This document shows positions 37,667 through 45,781 of a stretch of 64,000 nt of DNA, one piece after another (the stretch's first letter is position 1; each line of letters opens with the position of its first letter). The stretch covers positions 204,304 to 268,303 of the forward strand of contig JAXDAY010000019.1 in NCBI GenBank assembly GCA_034679345.1, written 5' to 3'. Source of the DNA: JAXDAY01 sp034679345 (GTDB taxonomy: Bacteria > Eisenbacteria > RBG-16-71-46 > CAIMUX01 > VGJL01). Below the pieces are notes generated by a model. The model saw only the letters and a program-made list of their open reading frames with translations. It was not told where the DNA came from and did not search any database. Made by a program: the position numbers and the translations under genes.

Positions 37667-39697
37667 CTAGAATAGCGGCGTTCCCTCAATGAGCCGCTCG
37701 ACGAGCTGCTCAAGGGCGACCTCATAGCCCTCGTGGTAGAAGTCCGCATAGTGGCGATCGCGAATCAGCTGTGGCAGCTCAGGAACGTCCTCGATCAAGA
37801 TCGGGATGATCGTAATCTGTTTCTTCTCGATCTCCCGCCAGGATGCAGTGGCAAGCTCACCCTTCACCCACTCCGAGACCAGGGACGCCTTGGATATCAA
37901 CACGCCGAAGTATTCGCACTCTGCGATTCCTTCGAGGATCTTCTCGCGGACCACATCACCAATCCCGAGCTCCATCTTGTCCAACCAGACGGGGATTCCG
38001 CGCTCCATCAGATCCCGCGCGAGCTTGTTCGCGTACTCCCTGTCCCGTCCGGAGTAGGAGAGAAAGAGCTTTCGATTGCGGACGCTCTCCGGCAGGGCCG
38101 GAGCCGTCCATGGCTCCCGGTCGCCCACGACCACATCATTGCTGATCCGTGCTCGAGGGTCACCGCCGATCAGCGAGTTCAGGATCGGATGAATGAGATA
38201 GAAGTCGGTCTGCAGTTGACTGGCGCGCGGGAGGATCCCCTTCTCGAGGGGGCCCAACTCGCCCGGCGCCCGGAATTCCTGCCGGTACTGCTTCCTGAGA
38301 TCATGGAACTTGACGATCCCGATGAGCCCGAGGCGGTACAGCTCGCAGAACGGATGCTGCCGGTCACACCCGCTGCATACGAGCTGATCGCATCCACCGT
38401 TGAAGTCGGCGCAGATCCTCCGCAGGGTCTGATAGTCGAGGATGTTGTGCGGGATCCGCTGAAGAAAGCCCATCAGCTCCGATTCGTCCGCGAAAGATGT
38501 GTGCGGGAGGCAGAGCTGGATGTAATCGCGCCCGATCAACTGCGCCTCCTCGTCGATGACATCCTTGACTCGTTCGGGCGTACGATCTCCCTTGTCGAGC
38601 AGCACGATTCTTAATCCCAGGCGGATCACATCGCGCGGGCGCTTGAGCGTGTGGCGGTACAGGTAGCCGAAGAGCGACTCCTCGCGGTCGATGTGCTCAT
38701 GCCGGATCACGTCGAAGTCGCAGAGGCTGCGGATCGGATTCTCGTCGCGGAGCGCCGGATTGACCAGGAATGATGGGCTTGTCCGGCGAATATTCCTCTC
38801 GAAGATCTCCTTCAGCTTCGCCTTGGAGAACTGGAGATCATCGATACATGAGCCCCGCATGTTCTCGAGAGTCGTGCTCTCGATCTTTTCGTAGGCCTCC
38901 TTCCGGATCGATGCAAAGATGTCCAGATGGTGATTGCTGCGGCAGAGTGTGCGGACGGCAAACATGAGGCCCTGCTGGGCAAGGTGCCATATCTTGATGT
39001 CAAAGACGCCGCGGACCGATGGGTTGTAATCGGCACTACGCTTCTCGAGGTGCTCTTCAAAGTACTCGTCGACATTGTCGATGAAGATGGCGATCGGGGT
39101 GTGGAACGACTTGACGACATGGTCCAGGTAGTCCTGCTCCTGGATGAGCCCGCGGTACTGATGCGGCTTGAGCTTCGTGAGAATCCAGTTCAAGAAGTCG
39201 AGGGGCGTGTCCAGGGTCGACTCGCTCAGAAGCTGACCCAGGATCGGGAACTCCGTCTCGCTCTGGCGGACGGGGACGGCGAGGACGCGGGCGAGCCTTG
39301 GATCGGTGTCGGGCAGCGCGCCGTTACGTCTCATGGTCTGGATGATCGAGAGCGATATGCAGGCGCGCCAGATGCCTTCCCAGTTGCGGCGGTCCGAGAA
39401 GAAGGCGATCGTCCTCTTTCCCAAGTCGAGGTTCCCCGCGCCGGTGATCGGGACGTCAACGAGGAGGCCGCCACCCGGGATCAGGAGAAACCCCTCGTGA
39501 CCGCCGTTGTGATACTGCAGGCGCTTGAGAATGAGGAGTAGCGTCTTGCCGAAGCCTTTTGGCGCGACCACGAAGCTGACGAGGTCGGACTCGAGGAAGA
39601 GATCGATGCGCTGGTTGGTGACGACATCGGCCGGGGAGAGCTCCTCGGCCTTGCCACTGGTGAGGATTCTCGCGGCGTCGACAGTCCAGGCCTGCAT
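37667..39697 (-). CDS. P-loop ATPase with C-terminal TIR domain (predicted immune effector)
   Basis: A 676-aa protein. ATG 39697 follows GGAGG at five-base spacing. Residues 45-52 (APKGFGKT) form Walker A and 202-211 (IAIFIDNVDE) a Walker B-like strand. The middle holds a cysteine cluster (C429, C436, C441, C444, C451), a possible zinc site. The TIR domain starts at about 542: RKLFLSYSGRDREYANKLA, then PVWLDKMELGIGD, whose Glu576 sits where NAD-cleaving TIR domains place their catalytic glutamate, then SKASLVSEWVKGEL. Established: bacterial ATPase-TIR proteins often act in phage defence by destroying NAD+. Inference: this one does so, perhaps with the SLOG/SLATT gene 372 bases upstream on the same strand. 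Confidence 0.85.
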   Translation of the reverse strand: MQAWTVDAARILTSGKAEELSPADVVTNQRIDLFLESDLVSFVVAPKGFGKTLLLILKRLQYHNGGHEGFLLIPGGGLLVDVPITGAGNLDLGKRTIAFFSDRRNWEGIWRACISLSIIQTMRRNGALPDTDPRLARVLAVPVRQSETEFPILGQLLSESTLDTPLDFLNWILTKLKPHQYRGLIQEQDYLDHVVKSFHTPIAIFIDNVDEYFEEHLEKRSADYNPSVRGVFDIKIWHLAQQGLMFAVRTLCRSNHHLDIFASIRKEAYEKIESTTLENMRGSCIDDLQFSKAKLKEIFERNIRRTSPSFLVNPALRDENPIRSLCDFDVIRHEHIDREESLFGYLYRHTLKRPRDVIRLGLRIVLLDKGDRTPERVKDVIDEEAQLIGRDYIQLCLPHTSFADESELMGFLQRIPHNILDYQTLRRICADFNGGCDQLVCSGCDRQHPFCELYRLGLIGIVKFHDLRKQYRQEFRAPGELGPLEKGILPRASQLQTDFYLIHPILNSLIGGDPRARISNDVVVGDREPWTAPALPESVRNRKLFLSYSGRDREYANKLARDLMERGIPVWLDKMELGIGDVVREKILEGIAECEYFGVLISKASLVSEWVKGELATASWREIEKKQITIIPILIEDVPELPQLIRDRHYADFYHEGYEVALEQLVERLIEGTPLF

Positions 39698-40068
39698 GGT
39701 TCCTCCGTCAGACGGCGAATGGCGCCGATGTGAGCACGATCAATGCAATCATGGTCGAACGACGATCGTTGGACTTCCGGAACACCAGGTAGAGAGTGTA
39801 CCGGAAGCACGCTAGGTTGACCATAGGTCCTGAAAGAGGGTCCTGTGGGTGGGGGTGCGGATCATGACAGGCTCGGCGGTGGGTATCGGCGTTCCGCCCA
39901 GAGAAGACTCTCCCTGATAGTCTCTGACGCTCAGGTGAATGAGAGGGGGAGATCGCGATCGCGCGAAGGCACATGTTTGCCGTTCTGGGACTGTTTCCGC
40001 GTGTCACCGCGGCTCTGACACTGCTGGCGCGCATAAGATGGCAGCCGCCGCGGCGAGGACGCCTCTCA
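39698..40068 (+). other. Gene-free spacer in the predicted immune module
   Basis: These 371 bases separate the SLOG/SLATT gene and the TIR gene, both on the minus strand. No coding frame has support on either strand. The spacer is long enough to hold a separate promoter for the TIR gene; no clear -35/-10 pair was recognised. Confidence 0.4.
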
Positions 40069-41928
40069 TCACTGCACGACGAGAGGCCGGTCGATGAAGA
40101 TCACCCGCCAATCCAGCACTTCATCCAGCATCAGTTGGGCGACATTGAGGGCATGAGGGGTGATCTGCTTGAGCTTGATGCCGCCGGAAGACTGTGCGAG
40201 GTGTCCGAGCTCATCCGAGAGGATGCGCAACCTTTCCTCCATCGCTCGGGAGCGCTTCTCCAGACGCGCGAACTCACCCTGGTTGTTGATTCCGGCGAAT
40301 GCGGCGCCGAGCGCGGGGAAGAACGCGCAGCACAGAGCGACCCATGGTCTCAGGTGATGTCCGGCTGTCCGGTCCCCAACGGCCAGAGGGACAAGATGAA
40401 TGACCATCGCGGCCACGGTGGCGATCAACAGCAGGATCGCCAATCGATGCAGGCGCCGCTCGATCTTGTCGGAGCGCGCCCTGTTTGTCTTGTGGAATCG
40501 AAGTTGATCGTCGACGGTGCCACGGAGGTAGTCCAGGCACTCGCGCACGTAACGCTGATCGACGATGGCGCTCGGAAGCCCGACGGCGCGGACGATCGCC
40601 CGGCTGTGCCATGCCATCCATGTCTGGGACGGCCCCCCATACGTCTTGAGATGGGATGGCAAGCGTGAGATGGGGCGCCCGCCCCCGAGCGGGATGAGGA
40701 TGCGCACCTGGCGAATGGACTCGGCAAGGATGCGATAGTCGAGCCAACGGTCGTGCCAGCCGCGGTGTCGTGCCCACTGGATCAGGTAGATGATCCATAT
40801 GATCGCGCTGAACTCGAGCAGGACCAGAACCATCTCGAAGAACCTCTGATGGGCCCCCACATCGAACAGGCCGGAGAGCAGGGCGAAGAGAACCGCGAGC
40901 GCGGCCAGCGGAAAAGCGAGGACCGCGGCGCTTCGATGGTGGTCCGCATAGTAGTCGGCCAGCTTGTCGCTCCACGCGTAATGTTCCCGCAGCCGCTCGT
41001 TCACCCAGGCCGCGGCGCCACCGCCGGCGGTCGACCATTCCCCGGCGACAGACTGTTCGAAGTCGGGAACGCGTGGACTCTGGAGCCGGAGCCGTCCCTC
41101 GCCCAGGTGCCCCCGGAAGAGCTTCCATGCAAAGGCGAGGTTGAACCTCGGCTTGGACTCGGCAAAGAACTGGGCCTGCCCCTCCTTGTCGCCGCCGGGC
41201 AACTCCAGCGCGTCCCGAACGACCTTGTGCAGCCGGGCGATTTCCGCGGATCCTTCCGAGTGTGGGACGCAACGTCCCTCGCCCTCAAGGCAGCGCAGGT
41301 CGGGCTCATCCCCGAGCACACACCAGACACTGGGGGCCATGGCATCGATCCACACAATGGGGACCCGATATGCGACCGCCTCGCGGAGCGTGTCGACCGT
41401 TCCACCGCGCCCCTCGGGCTTCTCGCCGTCCCAGACGACAACGAGAAGATCCGACTGGTTGAGAACGACCCGCCCCGCCGCCCCGTACGCGTCTCCCACA
41501 TCGGCGCGATCGCCATCAAGCTCGAAGGTGACAAGGCCGGGCCCCTTGCTCGCGCGCGCCAAGAAATCGCGAAAGCGCGAGAGGGATCCGTCCTCGAGGG
41601 CATGGTCGGGGACGAAGTCACGCTCGTACTCGGCCTGATGGAAGGGCATGGGGCAGCAGATCGCGTACTGGAGATCGAGCGCGGCCTCGGCGAATAGCCT
41701 GTCGGTGCCTTCTGCTAACGGAGTGATGGCCCTCAGAACGGGTGCCGTCGCGTAGAGGCTTGGATTGTCACGATGGAACTCGGTCGCGCTGGTTCTGATC
41801 TCGGAGAGAACGGCCTTGATGGTTGCGCGCAGAACGTCCAGCTTCTCCATTTGGAGGCGGTTCGGCCGGTGGCCGACAATCCCGACCCTAAAGGCAAGGG
41901 GGACCCGCGGGGGCGTCGAGTTCGTCAC
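40069..41928 (-). CDS. SLOG-domain protein fused to a SLATT-like multi-helix membrane region
   Basis: A 619-aa protein if translation starts at GTG 41928, which follows AAAGGA at eight-base spacing; the frame is open further upstream. The N-terminal ~210 residues fit the SLOG Rossmann-like nucleotide-binding fold: RVGIVGHRPNRL, ITPLAEGTDRLFAEAA, MPFHQAEYERDF, SDLLVVVWDGEKPEGRGGT and RVPIVWIDA. After a linker come paired hydrophobic helices (AVLAFPLAALAVLFALLSG; VLVLLEFSAIIWIIYLI; LAILLLIATVAAMVIHLV; ALCCAFFPALGAAFAG), resembling SLATT membrane effectors. Known from comparative genomics: SLOG binds or makes nucleotide signals and SLATT is a predicted pore-type effector. Here both are in one chain beside an ATPase-TIR gene. 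Confidence 0.75.
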   Translation of the reverse strand: MTNSTPPRVPLAFRVGIVGHRPNRLQMEKLDVLRATIKAVLSEIRTSATEFHRDNPSLYATAPVLRAITPLAEGTDRLFAEAALDLQYAICCPMPFHQAEYERDFVPDHALEDGSLSRFRDFLARASKGPGLVTFELDGDRADVGDAYGAAGRVVLNQSDLLVVVWDGEKPEGRGGTVDTLREAVAYRVPIVWIDAMAPSVWCVLGDEPDLRCLEGEGRCVPHSEGSAEIARLHKVVRDALELPGGDKEGQAQFFAESKPRFNLAFAWKLFRGHLGEGRLRLQSPRVPDFEQSVAGEWSTAGGGAAAWVNERLREHYAWSDKLADYYADHHRSAAVLAFPLAALAVLFALLSGLFDVGAHQRFFEMVLVLLEFSAIIWIIYLIQWARHRGWHDRWLDYRILAESIRQVRILIPLGGGRPISRLPSHLKTYGGPSQTWMAWHSRAIVRAVGLPSAIVDQRYVRECLDYLRGTVDDQLRFHKTNRARSDKIERRLHRLAILLLIATVAAMVIHLVPLAVGDRTAGHHLRPWVALCCAFFPALGAAFAGINNQGEFARLEKRSRAMEERLRILSDELGHLAQSSGGIKLKQITPHALNVAQLMLDEVLDWRVIFIDRPLVVQ

Positions 41929-42342
41929 GAGAGCATCCTTTCTCGATGTCTCCGAGGTCATGAGTGGGCATGCGATCCCGTTGATGCAAGTGGCCCAACC
42001 AGATGACGGGTAGCAGCGTAGGGTCGGATCAATGGGGGTGTCAATAGGATCGCGTGGAAGAACGCCCTGCATGACGGGATTCGCCCGTGCAACTCCTACC
42101 GTCGACGCATGGCGTTCCCAGGAGGATTCGCCCTGGATCCCTCGCCCGCCAACTGACGCCCCAACTCGGCTCCCCGTGGTCTGCGCCCTGGCGAACGGCC
42201 CCGCGAAACTCGATTGGAGCGATATGCGCAGCTCCTCGGCGATGTCGTTGAGCTTCGTGTCGGTACGGAATCCTGCGGACTGCGCGGCCCCGACCATGAT
42301 CGTGCAGGCGGTCTTCTGCAGGACCTCGAGCCACTGCGCGAC
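41929..42342 (-). other. Open minus-strand frame between amber codon and SLOG gene
   Basis: No stop occurs in the frame of the SLOG/SLATT gene from its GTG up to the TAG at 42343. The first ~50 codons after that TAG look coding-like (WLEVLQKTACTIM, then KLNDIAEELRISLQSS), while the part nearest the GTG is low complexity. It is treated as a probable remnant 3' half of the small gene at 42343-42573 and not as a separate gene. Confidence 0.35.
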
Positions 42343-42573
42343 CTAGAGGATCACGGCTCCTTCCGCATCCATGAGCACCCCACCGACGAGCGCCACGATG
42401 CGCACGACCGTCTCGTGTTCCCGTTTGAACGGGTTGTGGCGGATGAGGTCGATCAGCTCGTCCACGGCGCATTCAAGTTCGTCGTCGCAGAGAAGCGTGC
42501 CGTCGGCGGGGGATCTGTCACGCTTCGCCTTCTCGTGGACTTTGAGCATTGTCTGGCCGCGGCGTCCATGCAT
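42343..42573 (-). CDS. Small acidic protein ending at an in-frame amber codon, possibly a truncated gene
   Basis: Up to 76 aa (68 aa from the ATG at 42549). Not recognised. The segment CDDELECAVDELIDLIRHNP, then HETVVRIVALVGGVLMDAEG is helical, acidic and has GC-rich third positions, so it looks like true coding sequence. It ends at TAG 42343-42345, but the same frame continues open with plausible protein sequence for at least 50 codons. The gene may therefore be broken by a point mutation (for example CAG to TAG). Neither possible start has a good ribosome site. It lies upstream of and in the same direction as the SLOG/SLATT gene, so a linked function is possible. Confidence 0.45.
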   Translation of the reverse strand: MHGRRGQTMLKVHEKAKRDRSPADGTLLCDDELECAVDELIDLIRHNPFKREHETVVRIVALVGGVLMDAEGAVIL

Positions 42574-42942
42574 GCGGAGCTTCGCCCGCTACCTCCGCGC
42601 GATTCCCTTCGGTCGCTGGTCTCGATATCACGGGCCTTCTCCGAGTGGACGAGTTCATGAACGAGGATCTGCCGGCGCTAGCGCTGTCATCGTCCTCCGG
42701 TGGGCGCTCCACGTGGACGCGCTCTCTTGCCCCCGGTGCTCGAGCGGCATTCGAAGGGTTCCGATGCTCGTGTTCGCCTCTCTGGCCGATCCCGGGGTCA
42801 TCCCGCGACGGCGCGCGTCGGGTGCCGGGTACCCGGCGCGATAGGGGAGTCCGGTCTTCCGGGCGAGCGAGAGGGCGGCGGGCATCGGAGGAGGTGCCAT
42901 TCTCGGCACTCGCGGGCCCCTTCTCACCATCGAGGTCCTACT
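42574..42942 (+). other. Stretch without supported gene
   Basis: Several overlapping open frames exist on both strands, but none has a ribosome site and family features together. Short coding-like fragments suggest decayed sequence. It forms part of the low-density accessory island. Confidence 0.35.
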
Positions 42943-43113
42943 ATGTATGATCGTTGGCGCCGCAACGTCGAGCCGGTTGTATGCAAACTCCAGTGGCGGA
43001 AAGGGGGTAGCTATGTCATATGGGCCGTGTCGTCTTGTGACGAGGTCAATGAAGAATCGACGGGGTGGCTGGTGCTGGCATACCACCTGACGGGCGAGGC
43101 CGGGCCGTCGTAA
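42943..43113 (+). CDS. Small hypothetical protein
   Basis: A 56-aa open frame starting at ATG 42943, seven bases after GAGGT. The sequence (MYDRWRRNVEPVVCKLQWRK and a C-terminal GWLVLAYHLTGEAGPS) is not recognised. The ribosome site and balanced composition make it more credible than other small frames nearby. It stands alone between decayed stretches; function unknown. Confidence 0.3.
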   Translation: MYDRWRRNVEPVVCKLQWRKGGSYVIWAVSSCDEVNEESTGWLVLAYHLTGEAGPS

Positions 43114-43407
43114 GAAGCCCCTGGACACGACTTGCGAGGGCGAGCCGAGCCGGTGATTGCAGGTCGGTGGCCAACCGCGATGCCGCTGTGCCTCAAGGTA
43201 AAGCGGACTTGCTTCGGGTCAAGAAAACTCCTGATCTGCGTCCAATGGCTACTAGAGATCATGTGACAGGCAGTTGCGGGCCAGTGCCTGGTCAACGACA
43301 GGTCTATCGGTACGGCCACAACCCAGATGGGTTGGTGAGGTTCATGGGCCCGACCCCACTGGTTCCGTTCGGTCTTGCCAGGACTTCCGGTCGAAAGGAG
43401 TTTGCCC

Positions 43408-43581
43408 GTGGGAGGTGGAAACAGTGTCAAGTGCGCCGATTGTGGTGGGCGGGATGCCGTGTACCGCTGCGCTCACTGCGCATATCCAATCTGTGCATCG
43501 TGCGCCGAGCGCAACGGAGGTGGAGCCTGGTCGCACCCTAAGTGTCCCCGGTGTGGCAAGAAGGACTGGAAGCCTGTTTAG
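43408..43581 (+). CDS. Small zinc-ribbon-type protein
   Basis: A 57-aa protein starting at GTG 43408, seven bases after an AAAGGAG ribosome site. It is dominated by four Cys pairs: CADC, CAHC, CASC and CPRC, with a histidine (WSHPKC) in between. The spacing C-x2-C...C-x2-C...C-x2-C...H..C-x2-C suggests two zinc-binding knuckles, reminiscent of B-box or zinc-ribbon folds. It could bind nucleic acid or protein. No domain beyond the zinc module is present. It precedes the GNAT-like gene on the same strand by 86 bases. Confidence 0.6.
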   Translation: MGGGNSVKCADCGGRDAVYRCAHCAYPICASCAERNGGGAWSHPKCPRCGKKDWKPV

Positions 43582-43667
43582 AGGACCTGGACCCAAGGAG
43601 GAATCCCAAGTCCACCCTTGCCCGTAGGATCAATAGGTGCGGTTGCCACTGAGGAGAGGTGGCCCGG

Positions 43668-44198
43668 ATGGTGGTGCTTGCCCCTCTTGCCGAGGCTACC
43701 GACGCAGAAGTCGCATTCTTGATCGCACTTCTGACCGGACCAGGTGGCGCCTATGTTCATCGACAGTCATGGTTCCCGGATGATGTGCGGAACCTGGCGC
43801 GGCACGCTAGCCCTGATTCTCTGTTGATTCGACAGCACGGAAGAGCCAGAGGCTACGTGAGCATTACTGCCGATGCCGCCTCGAGTCATTGGTTCGAGAT
43901 TGCCATGGCACCGGGACCCGGGCTCGATGTCTGCGGTTTCCTGGCCGCGAGCCTAGTCATTTCTGGCTTTCACTGGCGACAACCATTCGTTCGCGTGTTG
44001 AAGACGTGGATTCACGACGCGAATTCAAAGTCCTTACGATCCGCGCAGAAGATGGGCTGGGTTCGTGAGGGTCGAGAGGGCCCATGGGGGTTGTTCGCCC
44101 TGGAGATTCTGGTATTCCTGAGATCTGGAGTCTTTAAGGCGATCATGGCTCGCAGCCGAGGAGAGCGCGCGCCGCTGCTGGTAGCGCCTCCCGCTTAG
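43668..44198 (+). CDS. GNAT-like acetyltransferase
   Basis: A 176-aa protein. ATG 43668 is preferred over a GTG nine bases upstream because of its spacing from GAGGAG. The C-terminal half has the GNAT pattern W-I-H-D-A-N-S-K-S-L-R-S-A-Q-K-M-G-W, equivalent to the usual N-x-x-S-x-x-x-x-E-K-x-G-F motif that binds CoA. The earlier strand segment RGYVSITADAASSHWFEIAM fits the acceptor-side sheet. The acetyl-CoA P-loop (R/Q-x-x-G-x-A) is not clear, so this may be a divergent or inactive member. Acceptor unknown. Confidence 0.55.
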   Translation: MVVLAPLAEATDAEVAFLIALLTGPGGAYVHRQSWFPDDVRNLARHASPDSLLIRQHGRARGYVSITADAASSHWFEIAMAPGPGLDVCGFLAASLVISGFHWRQPFVRVLKTWIHDANSKSLRSAQKMGWVREGREGPWGLFALEILVFLRSGVFKAIMARSRGERAPLLVAPPA

Positions 44199-45406
44199 AG
44201 CGAGGGGATCTCGGTTGGGGTCGCCTCTCCTTCTTCCACGGAGATCCGGATCCGTCGGGTAGGCGAGATCGATCGCGCGGGGGAAGCCGGCCTGCGTGTG
44301 CCGCTGCCGTCGACCGGAAGTCGGGGGCATGACGCCGAGGAATGACCGGTCACAGCAGTACGCGTCAACGATTGAATCTTCCACTCGAAGGCTCTGAGCA
44401 TCCGCCGCACGATGACGCAGGCCCACGCCGAGCATGGACCTCGTCGAGTCGTCGCGTGCGACGCTGATACCGGGGCAACATCCGGCTAGGCCAGGGCCAA
44501 GGCTAACGAGGCTTCGCCTCAGACCGACGAGCTGTACTTTGCTGAGCGGCGACTTGGTGAGAGAGTTGGCCCGGCAGTGTTTTCGCGGGGACGCGAGGCC
44601 CCCGCCAACGCCTCTTGAGCGCCCAACAACTCGGCCAGAATTGCTGGATAGAGGAAGACGCGCCCGCCAAGGCGCATCGTCCCCAGGTGATCCAGGGACA
44701 ATGAGCGCCGGCCTTGCGCTTCGGAGATTCCCGCGTAGTTGCGTTGCTCTGTGCGCTCGTGGTCTTCCGTCTCTTGCCACAGAGCTTTGCGAACGCGGAC
44801 CTGAAGGAGCTGACTGCACCATTGCTCGGCCTGTCGCCGAGCGTGTTCTCCTCCGGACGAAAGACCTTCGATGTGAGGAAGCTCCGTCCTGGGGGGGGCA
44901 TCGAACGCGTTCCCGGCTCACATCGTTCCCGCGTAACCGAAGTCGGGATGAGGCATGCCGTCTTCCCCAGCCGAGCCTACGCGCGGTTGCTTCGACCCGG
45001 AACGGCCGCCACTGCGGACGGCACGCACCGCGATGCTCTCCCGCCGCACCTGCTCCACGGAGCGCTCGGTCAAGGCTGAGCCGAGTTCTCGGGAACCCCC
45101 CACTCGAGCGGTCCGGACTCCACCCTCCCGGTTCGCGTTTCGACTCCGTGACGTTGGCTGTTGCGTCCTTGTGACCATAACAGCTGAGACCGGAAGAAAC
45201 TCGGGCCTCGCGCAGATAGCGGAGATTCATGCTCTGCGCTTCCGGAACGCGTCCCAGCCGGGAAGAGCTCTTGATCGGATCTCAGCCCGCGTGACCGGAG
45301 ACACCCGGCTGTGGTGAAGGTTTGGCGCGCGAACGACCTGCCCCGGCCCCGCTCGGCACGGCAACTGGATCTACCTGGGACCTGTCGACAGCGGCACGAG
45401 CGGATC
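44199..45406 (-). other. Low-coding-density stretch upstream of the IS3 element
   Basis: About 1.2 kb with no intact gene. Long open frames on both strands are Arg/Ser-rich and look like composition artefacts. A minus-strand segment at 44519-44917 is coding-like and listed separately as a remnant. The region directly abuts the IS3 left end. Confidence 0.4.
44519..44917 (-). pseudogene. Coding-like remnant, possibly the 3' end of a larger lost gene
   Basis: An open frame of 133 codons bounded by stops. It has amphipathic, Glu/Arg-rich helical character (EHARRQAEQWCSQLL, then ALWQETEDHERTEQR) followed by SLSLDHLGTMRLGGRVFLYP. This resembles the charged C-terminal tails of large helicase-type proteins, but no family can be named. 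No start codon with a ribosome site is present, so it is called a remnant. Low confidence. Confidence 0.25.
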
Positions 45407-45433
45407 CGTAAGCTTCCCCTCCAAGATGACCAC
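45407..45433 (+). repeat. IS3 left inverted repeat
   Basis: Pairs with the right end over about 21 of 27 positions, starting CGTAAGCT and including CCCC and CAAG blocks. Lies 46 bases before orfA. Confidence 0.7.
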
Positions 45434-45479
45434 CCAGAAGTGGAGGATTCTGGCAAGATTGGGGCGCCAGGTGGAATCC

Positions 45480-45746
45480 ATGAAGCAGTCACGATTCAGC
45501 GAGGAGCAGATCTTCGCGATCCTGAAGGAGGCCGATGCCGGGGAATCGGTGAAGGACGTCTGCCGGCGTCACGGCGTCAGCCCGGCCACCTTCTACCAGT
45601 GGAAGGCGAAGTATGGTGGGCTTGAGCCATCGGACCTGAAGCGATTGAAGGACCTCGAGCGGGAGAATTCACGACTGACGCAGTTGTATGCCGACGTGTC
45701 GCTCGAGAGTCAGGCACTGAAGGATCTGATTCACCGAAAGCTCTGA
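45480..45746 (+). CDS. IS3-family OrfA (HTH transposase subunit)
   Basis: An 88-aa DNA-binding protein of the transposase HTH_Tnp_1 type. KQSRFSEEQIFAILKEADAGES begins the family, followed by VCRRHGVSPATFYQWKAKYGG (the helix-turn-helix). A leucine zipper-like tail (LKRLKDLERENSRLTQLYAD) should mediate multimerisation. ATG 45480 is chosen over an upstream in-frame ATG because the family starts here. It ends in the frameshift region, so an OrfAB fusion transposase is expected. Confidence 0.92.
   Translation: MKQSRFSEEQIFAILKEADAGESVKDVCRRHGVSPATFYQWKAKYGGLEPSDLKRLKDLERENSRLTQLYADVSLESQALKDLIHRKL
45735..45741 (+). promoter_or_regulatory. Probable -1 ribosomal frameshift site of the IS3 element
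   Basis: The sequence CGAAAGC contains the A-AAG slippery codon used by many IS3-family elements. It lies just before the orfA stop, and the orfB frame is the -1 frame there with no stop between. Slippage joins DLIHRK of OrfA to TPPEKRQAI of OrfB. Confidence 0.55.
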
Positions 45747-45781
45747 CGCCACCTGAGAAGCGCCAGGCAATAGCGATTCTG

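Noticed and set aside
42640..42665. HELVH (HExxH) zinc-peptidase-like motif on the minus strand
   Set aside because: It lies in a frame with nearby stops that runs out of phase into the small gene at 42343-42573; no third ligand or domain context was seen.
44034..45230. 398-codon minus-strand open frame
   Set aside because: Arg/Ser-rich composition with no family features, and it overlaps the GNAT-like gene; typical of a noncoding frame in GC-rich DNA.
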